From Flavobacterium sp. (GTDB lineage: Bacteria > Bacteroidota > Bacteroidia > Flavobacteriales > Flavobacteriaceae), in assembly GCF_003525665.1 (NCBI RefSeq), contig NZ_DQDX01000149.1, positions 13,540 through 22,234 on the forward strand: a stretch of 8,695 nt of DNA, in the 5' to 3' direction. The position numbers and the translations under genes are program-made. Under the pieces are notes generated by a model. That model did no database searches, was not told the origin of the DNA, and saw only the letters and a list, made by a program, of their open reading frames with translations. The number at the start of each line of letters is the position of its first letter. Position 1 is the first letter of the stretch. This document shows positions 4,429 to 8,695 of the stretch, piece by piece.

Positions 4429-7060
4429 GAAATCATCAATCACAGTAATCATACTGTTTTTCTCATCCTTATTTGTCCCGATTCTAGCTCAAGAGAATTC
4501 TACAGTAGAAAAACGAGTGTATACTACTCAATTTTTAAATCAAACCGAAGCACCAACAATTGACGGAATTCTTAACGATAAAAGTTGGGATATCGTAGAC
4601 TGGACATCCGACTACATCGAAAATGAACCCGACGAAAATACACCGCCAACAGAACAAACCAAATTCAAAATTGTTTACGATAAAAACTTCTTGTACTTTG
4701 CTTTCAAATGTTACGACAAAGATCCAAAAGGCATCATAAAACGATTGTCTCGTCGCGACGGATTTGAAGGCGATTGGGTTGAAGTTAATATTGATAGTTA
4801 TAACGATAAACGAACTGGTTTTTCGTTTACAATATCAGCATCTGGTGTGAAAGGCGACGAATTTATATCAGACAATGGAAACAATTGGGATGGAAGTTGG
4901 AATCCAATTTGGTATGTAAAAACCAATGTCGATGAAGAAGGATGGACTGCCGAATTGAAAATTCCGTTTAGTCAATTAAAATTTGGAGCGAGTAAAGAAC
5001 AAGTTTGGGGTTTACAATCTTCCAGAAGGTATTTCCGTGCCGAAGAACGATCGGTTTGGCAACGTGTAAAACGTGATGCGCCAGGTTGGGTTAGTGAATT
5101 TGGTGAACTTCGCGGTTTGGTTGATATTCAGCCACAAAAACAATTAGAAATTCAACCGTTTGTTGTTACGCAACTCGATACATATCCAAAAGAAGAAGGA
5201 AATCCGTTTAGAGATGGAAGCGATGCTAAAATTACTGGAGGTTTGGATGCGAAAATTGGAATCACCAACGACTTGACTTTAGACTTAACCATCAATCCCG
5301 ATTTTGGTCAGGTTGATGCTGATCCAGGAGCGATTGCACTCGATGGTTTTCAGATATTTTTTCAAGAACGACGACCGTTTTTTGTAGAAAACAAGAACAT
5401 TTTTAATTACCAATTTGCCGATGGACAGGATAATTTATTTTATTCTCGACGAATTGGCAGAAGTCCGCAAGGTTATCCAACAACTTCTGGTGGCGAAAAT
5501 GTTGATATTCCTACTAACAGTACAATTCTTGGTGCAGCAAAGTTTAGCGGAAAAACTAAAAATGGTTGGTCAATTGGTGTTTTAGAAAGTGTAACTGATA
5601 AAGAATTGGCCAAAATTGATGACGGAACGGGTAGAAGAGAAGCATTGGTTGAACTACTAACGAATTACATTGTTGGTCGAGCACAAAAAGATTTCAATAA
5701 CAGAAACAGTTATTTTGGAGGAATTTTTACTGCAACAAACAGAAATTTGCAAGGCGACCAATTGAATTATTTGAGAAAATCGGCTTATACAGCAGGTTTC
5801 GATTTTATGCACAATTGGAAAAACAGAAAATACTATATTCTAGGAAATGTAGTTGCAAGTCAGGTTAACGGAAGCAAGGAAGCAATTGCCATAACGCAAC
5901 GTGAATTAACGCATTTATTTCAACGAGTTGATGCTGGTCATGTTGAAGTGGATGAAAACCGAACTTCGCTAACTGGAACCGGAGGAAAATTAGAAATAGG
6001 AAAAAATAGCGTTGGAAACTGGCGTTATTACGGATTTTTCTCATGGCGTTCACCAGAATTGGAACTGAACGATATTGGTTTTTTACGTCAAGCGGATGAT
6101 ATTAAACAGATAGGAATTCTAACGTATCAAACCTTGAAACCAGTTGGTTATTTTAGAAAAATCAACGCGCGTTTTGAGCAATTTACAACTTACGATTTTG
6201 ATGGAAATCACAACCGAACTCAAAATTCATTAAGCTCGAATGTCAATCTGAAGAACAATTGGTATTTGAATTATCAACTGATTCACAAACCGAAGATTTT
6301 CACCAATACGGTTTTACAAGGTGGACCACGATTTAGATATTCTGAAGAAGTGATAAATAGCTTCAATGTTTCTACCGATTCTAGAAAGAAAATTAGATTT
6401 GACGCTGGTTTAGTGGTTTCTCAAGGAAAAGATAATTCGTTTTCGTACACCGAATTTTCTACGGGTTTTGCTTATCAACCAATCAACGCGTTTACTATTT
6501 CTATGTATCCAAATTATACTATCAATAAAAGTAAAACGCAATATGTTGCCCAAACTAATTTTGGAGCAACGCCACGATATATTATGGCCGATATCGATCA
6601 AAGAACTTTAAGTGCTGCGATTCGAATGGATTATTGTATCAACCCTAATTTGACAATCCAATATTATGGCGAACCATTTATTTCTCGCGGAAAATATAAA
6701 GATTTTAATAGAGTAACCAATCCTGTTGCTAAATATTATGGAGATAGAATTGAGGTTTTTAATTCCAATCAAATTGCATTTGACACTACAAACGATCAAT
6801 ATGATGTAGATGAAGATGCAAATGGCTCAACCGATTACAGCATTAGAAATCCTGATTTTACCTACGTTCAATTTCGTTCTAATTTGGTTTTGCGTTGGGA
6901 ATATATTCCGGGTTCTGAAGTTTTCTTAGTTTGGTCGCAAGGAACAACAGGTTTAGGAAATCCGAAAGATGATTTGTTTAGAAGTTTAGATTCGCAAATA
7001 CTAGGAAGAAAACCCGAAAACATCTTTTTGATAAAAGCTACTTATCGATTTTTGTTGTAA
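4427..7060 (+). CDS. DUF5916 outer-membrane protein with CBM9-like domain
   Basis: The physiological role is not established. The family is a Bacteroidota outer-membrane beta-barrel with an N-terminal domain resembling carbohydrate-binding module family 9. The 877-residue protein begins with a clear signal peptide (MKSSITVIIL through PILA, cut near Ala21-Gln22). The CBM9-like domain spans about 40-225, beginning APTIDGILNDKSWD (42-55). The DUF5916 signature follows: NPDFGQVDAD (290-299) and FFQERRPFFVE (311-321). The rest is rich in alternating aromatic and polar strands and ends in KATYRFLL, an outer-membrane beta-signal-like terminus. I chose the ATG at 4427 because it starts exactly at the signal peptide. 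Upstream in-frame starts (TTG 4364, ATG 4373) would read through the repeat array and add about 20 residues. A 160-base gap with a terminator separates it from the LacI-type gene; co-regulation is possible but unproven. Confidence 0.9.
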   Translation: MKSSITVIILFFSSLFVPILAQENSTVEKRVYTTQFLNQTEAPTIDGILNDKSWDIVDWTSDYIENEPDENTPPTEQTKFKIVYDKNFLYFAFKCYDKDPKGIIKRLSRRDGFEGDWVEVNIDSYNDKRTGFSFTISASGVKGDEFISDNGNNWDGSWNPIWYVKTNVDEEGWTAELKIPFSQLKFGASKEQVWGLQSSRRYFRAEERSVWQRVKRDAPGWVSEFGELRGLVDIQPQKQLEIQPFVVTQLDTYPKEEGNPFRDGSDAKITGGLDAKIGITNDLTLDLTINPDFGQVDADPGAIALDGFQIFFQERRPFFVENKNIFNYQFADGQDNLFYSRRIGRSPQGYPTTSGGENVDIPTNSTILGAAKFSGKTKNGWSIGVLESVTDKELAKIDDGTGRREALVELLTNYIVGRAQKDFNNRNSYFGGIFTATNRNLQGDQLNYLRKSAYTAGFDFMHNWKNRKYYILGNVVASQVNGSKEAIAITQRELTHLFQRVDAGHVEVDENRTSLTGTGGKLEIGKNSVGNWRYYGFFSWRSPELELNDIGFLRQADDIKQIGILTYQTLKPVGYFRKINARFEQFTTYDFDGNHNRTQNSLSSNVNLKNNWYLNYQLIHKPKIFTNTVLQGGPRFRYSEEVINSFNVSTDSRKKIRFDAGLVVSQGKDNSFSYTEFSTGFAYQPINAFTISMYPNYTINKSKTQYVAQTNFGATPRYIMADIDQRTLSAAIRMDYCINPNLTIQYYGEPFISRGKYKDFNRVTNPVAKYYGDRIEVFNSNQIAFDTTNDQYDVDEDANGSTDYSIRNPDFTYVQFRSNLVLRWEYIPGSEVFLVWSQGTTGLGNPKDDLFRSLDSQILGRKPENIFLIKATYRFLL

Positions 7061-7063
7061 AAT

Positions 7064-7801
7064 TTATTTAGAATTGGATTCGATTTTCTTATCATCATCC
7101 CAAGTAATGTATCCGATAATGGCGTTGAAAAAGTAGAAAATATATTTAGCACAATTTGCAATATTCATTTGTAGCAAATTTTGAATGAGCTTTGTTAAAT
7201 TATAAATCTGCCACATAAACCAATTGTCTGGATACATTCTTGCGGTATTGAATGTTCCGCCAAAGGTTAATCCTGCTGGAATTGCGATTGCGAAGAACAA
7301 TCTCCAATCGATAGGTTTATCTGAAAGATATTTGAAAGCGATGTAATTTAGAACCAACGAAAAGGCAAATCCGAGAATTAAATTTCGATAAAAAATAAAA
7401 TCTATCGAACGTAAAACGGTGCTTTTTTTCCAAGCTCTAAAAACTAAAAAATTTCCAATAAAAGTTACTGGATAAGTTAAAATTGCACCAACATTTCCAA
7501 GTAAATAATCAATGGAACCACTTAAGAAAGTGTTGCAAGTTGCTAGAAAGTTTCCAATGTTATTCCTTTTTGTAACCAATCGATTTCCAATCATCGACAA
7601 TCCAGTATTGACAATGGAAACATAGCCCAAAAAGAAAACATAGTTTTTGCCTTGAAAAGAAAATTTATATTCGGTGTTGTGATATCCTAAAACAATCGAA
7701 GCAGTAATTACAATTGCCAAACCAATAAAATCGAGATACGTACTGTTGGTTATAGACTTAATAACTTGAATTGATTTTTTGGAAAGTGAGAGTTTGGACA
7801 T
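7064..7801 (-). CDS. PnuC-like nicotinamide riboside/mononucleotide transporter (divergent)
   Basis: This is probably an inner-membrane facilitator of the PnuC family, which imports nicotinamide riboside (or related vitamins) for NAD synthesis. The 245-residue protein has seven or eight hydrophobic segments, roughly at 23-40, 53-71, 84-103, 105-123, 136-158, 167-185, 194-212 and 217-234. Family-like features are the GNFLATCNTFLSG stretch (83-95), the YPVTFIGNFLVFRAW segment (110-124), and above all W194-x-x-W197-x-x-x-N201 (NWFMWQIYN, 193-201). The last resembles the conserved substrate-site helix of PnuC proteins. Sequence outside these motifs is divergent, so substrate identity is uncertain; another vitamin transporter of the same fold is the main alternative. 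No NAD-salvage gene adjoins it. Its stop codon lies three bases from that of the convergent DUF5916 gene, with no visible terminator between them. Confidence 0.6.
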   Translation of the reverse strand: MSKLSLSKKSIQVIKSITNSTYLDFIGLAIVITASIVLGYHNTEYKFSFQGKNYVFFLGYVSIVNTGLSMIGNRLVTKRNNIGNFLATCNTFLSGSIDYLLGNVGAILTYPVTFIGNFLVFRAWKKSTVLRSIDFIFYRNLILGFAFSLVLNYIAFKYLSDKPIDWRLFFAIAIPAGLTFGGTFNTARMYPDNWFMWQIYNLTKLIQNLLQMNIANCAKYIFYFFNAIIGYITWDDDKKIESNSK

Positions 7802-7816
7802 TCAAATGAATTTCGG

Positions 7817-7824
7817 CAAAGATA
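7817..7824 (-). promoter_or_regulatory. Probable -7 promoter element for the PnuC-like gene
   Basis: TATCTTTG (7824 to 7817 on the minus strand) is a perfect TAnnTTTG. A good TTG at the expected -33 distance is missing (TAG there). Transcription would start near 7810, only about nine bases before the ATG at 7801, giving an almost leaderless message. It lies in the 42-base gap after the DUF1493-like gene. Confidence 0.5.
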
Positions 7825-7843
7825 TGTAAAATTAAAATTTAAG

Positions 7844-8266
7844 CTATTGTAAAAAAATAATGATGGTTATTAGAATAATTAATAAAAAAATAAAAGACCA
7901 ACTTATGATAATATCATATCGGTATTTAGGCAAATTATGTTCGGGATAATCAACGCTCCATTTTTTTGAATTTGCAAATTCGGTTAACATTTTTGGTGTA
8001 ATTGGAATCATTGTTACGCTTTGATTGGGGCTTTTAAATAACGAACCACCAATGTTAAACGATGTTAAACTAGCTTCGTCTTGATAATGAAAATACCATA
8101 GAAAATCGTTCATGTTAACAGAATATTTTTCAGAATATTTTTGTAGAAACTCATCACAATCATCACCGTCAATTCCAACTACTGAAAAAACATCAGAGTC
8201 AGAAATAAGTTTTGATTTCCAAAATTCTTTTTCAATGAAATTGATTATTTCTTGTTCAGTAATCAT
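7844..8266 (-). CDS. DUF1493-like, ACP-like protein with C-terminal membrane anchor
   Basis: The function is unknown. The 140-residue protein has a soluble N-terminal domain (1-110) and one hydrophobic helix (119-139). It fits what I know of DUF1493 proteins: GIDGDDCDEFLQKYSEKYSV (31-50) followed by aromatic WYFHY (57-61), and IPITPKMLTEFANSKKW (87-103). The first block parallels the acyl carrier protein motif LGLDSLDxVEL...EEEFxI, but the serine that carries phosphopantetheine is replaced by Gly34. It is therefore unlikely to be a working carrier. The C-terminal helix would place the domain on the cytoplasmic face of the membrane. The start overlaps the stop of the upstream membrane-protein gene (ATGA), so the two are translationally coupled and probably work together. 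Confidence 0.65.
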   Translation of the reverse strand: MITEQEIINFIEKEFWKSKLISDSDVFSVVGIDGDDCDEFLQKYSEKYSVNMNDFLWYFHYQDEASLTSFNIGGSLFKSPNQSVTMIPITPKMLTEFANSKKWSVDYPEHNLPKYRYDIIISWSFIFLLIILITIIIFLQ

Positions 8267-8616
8267 TCCTTTTTAAATTTCAAATAAATTGAATAAATAC
8301 AATTTGATAAAAATAGGAGTATGCTTGATATAAATAATATGAAAATTAAATTATAAAATTTGAAACAAACCACAAGTAACACTATGCTTAAGATTGAAAT
8401 AATTAAATTTGGTTTTATTTTTAAAAGGTACAAAGTCAAGTAAGTTGAAAAATAAATTATCGAAAGCGGAATTATAAAACTTTTTAGATCCCAAGCCCAA
8501 CCAACCGTTTTATTAATTCCAATATTTTCATCGATATTGAATATTATTGCTCCCATTATAAAAATTGAGATTAAAAAGATAAAGACGAATTTTATAAAAA
8601 AGATAAAATACTTCAT
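8263..8616 (-). CDS. Small four-helix membrane protein of unknown function
   Basis: I do not recognise a family. The 117-residue product is very hydrophobic, with likely membrane helices at about 4-26, 46-66, 69-86 and 88-110. A short polar loop (27-45) contains NIDENIGINKTVGWAWD, and the protein ends in a basic tail (LKFKKE). Positive residues near both ends suggest cytoplasmic termini, consistent with an even helix count. Its stop overlaps the start of the DUF1493-like gene by four bases, indicating a two-gene unit; a partner or anchor role for that protein is inferred. Base composition is very A/T-rich even for this window, as expected for Ile/Phe/Leu-rich membrane protein. No matched promoter is visible in the 79 bases before the window edge. 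Confidence 0.7.
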   Translation of the reverse strand: MKYFIFFIKFVFIFLISIFIMGAIIFNIDENIGINKTVGWAWDLKSFIIPLSIIYFSTYLTLYLLKIKPNLIISILSIVLLVVCFKFYNLIFILFISSILLFLSNCIYSIYLKFKKE

Positions 8617-8631
8617 ATAATTAACTAATGC

Positions 8632-8648
8632 GATTCCTACGGAATGAC
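8632..8648. repeat. Short palindromic intergenic motif (ATTCC-TAC-GGAAT)
   Basis: ATTCC (8633-8637) and GGAAT (8641-8645) form an inverted repeat around TAC, within GATTCCTACGGAATGAC. On the minus strand this reads GTCATTCCGTAGGAATC, a string I recall as recurrent in flavobacterial spacers (not verified). It lies 16 bases upstream of the membrane-protein gene on its transcribed strand, so it could be a leader hairpin. Confidence 0.45.
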
Positions 8649-8670
8649 AACTTTGTGTGAGTTACTTTTC

Positions 8671-8695
8671 TGAAACCTGAAACCTGAAATCTGAA
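8671..8695. repeat. Heptamer tandem repeat (TGAAACC), cut by window end
   Basis: TGAAACC (8671-8677), TGAAACC (8678-8684), TGAAATC (8685-8691) and TGAA run head to tail to the last base of the window, so the full length is unknown. The period is seven, as in the other arrays, but the monomer differs. It lies upstream of the ATTCC palindrome and the membrane-protein gene. Confidence 0.6.

Noticed and set aside
4303..4563. Plus-strand open frame of 86 codons over the CAATCAT array
   Set aside because: It is out of frame with the DUF5916 protein, starts inside a terminator and overlaps the signal-peptide codons.
5865..6799. Minus-strand open frames at 5865-6053, 6410-6601 and 6608-6799
   Set aside because: All lie antisense within the DUF5916 coding region and have no supporting features.

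Overview
The window looks like a chromosomal segment of a member of the Flavobacteriia (Bacteroidota), probably Flavobacterium or a close relative. The evidence is the low GC content with A/T-rich spacers, the gene order rplM-rpsI-rpsB-tsf, a well-matched Bacteroidota housekeeping promoter (TTTG-N19-TAnnTTTG) ahead of rplM, a DUF5916 outer-membrane protein, and flavobacterial-style intergenic repeats. No phage, IS, CRISPR, tRNA or rRNA was found.

Positions 1-2965 hold a translation operon on the minus strand: rplM (L13), rpsI (S9, joined by a TAATG stop/start overlap), rpsB (S2) and tsf (EF-Ts), ending at a strong intrinsic terminator at 88-123. The rpsI-rpsB spacer can fold into two hairpins directly ahead of rpsB and is a candidate autoregulatory S2 leader. 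A small hairpin sits on the rpsI stop codon. The rpsB-tsf spacer is almost entirely a long imperfect inverted repeat.

Positions 2966-3243 separate the operon from the plus-strand genes. This stretch carries the rplM promoter and a compact inverted-repeat element. The element shares a 10-base motif (TAGCCCTGAT) with another element that is cut off by the left end of the window.

Positions 3244-7060 on the plus strand encode a LacI/GalR-family regulator with its own terminator, then a DUF5916 outer-membrane protein with a CBM9-like N-terminal domain. The start codon of the latter emerges from a tandem CAATCAT array.

Positions 7064-8616 on the minus strand encode three membrane-associated proteins. 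The two upstream genes overlap by ATGA: a four-helix membrane protein of unknown function, and a DUF1493-like protein that resembles an acyl carrier protein without its carrier serine and carries a C-terminal membrane anchor. Downstream, behind its own probable promoter, is a divergent PnuC-like (nicotinamide riboside/NMN) transporter.

The genes are mostly ordinary. The least explained layer is intergenic. Four separate spacers hold degenerate tandem repeats with a period of seven bases but different monomers (ATCTAAA, AAATTCC/TTGGAAT, CAATCAT, TGAAACC). They are joined by two copies of the TAGCCCTGAT element and an ATTCC-TAC-GGAAT palindrome. Together with the rpsB leader and the ACP-like membrane pair, these are the best candidates for something undescribed.
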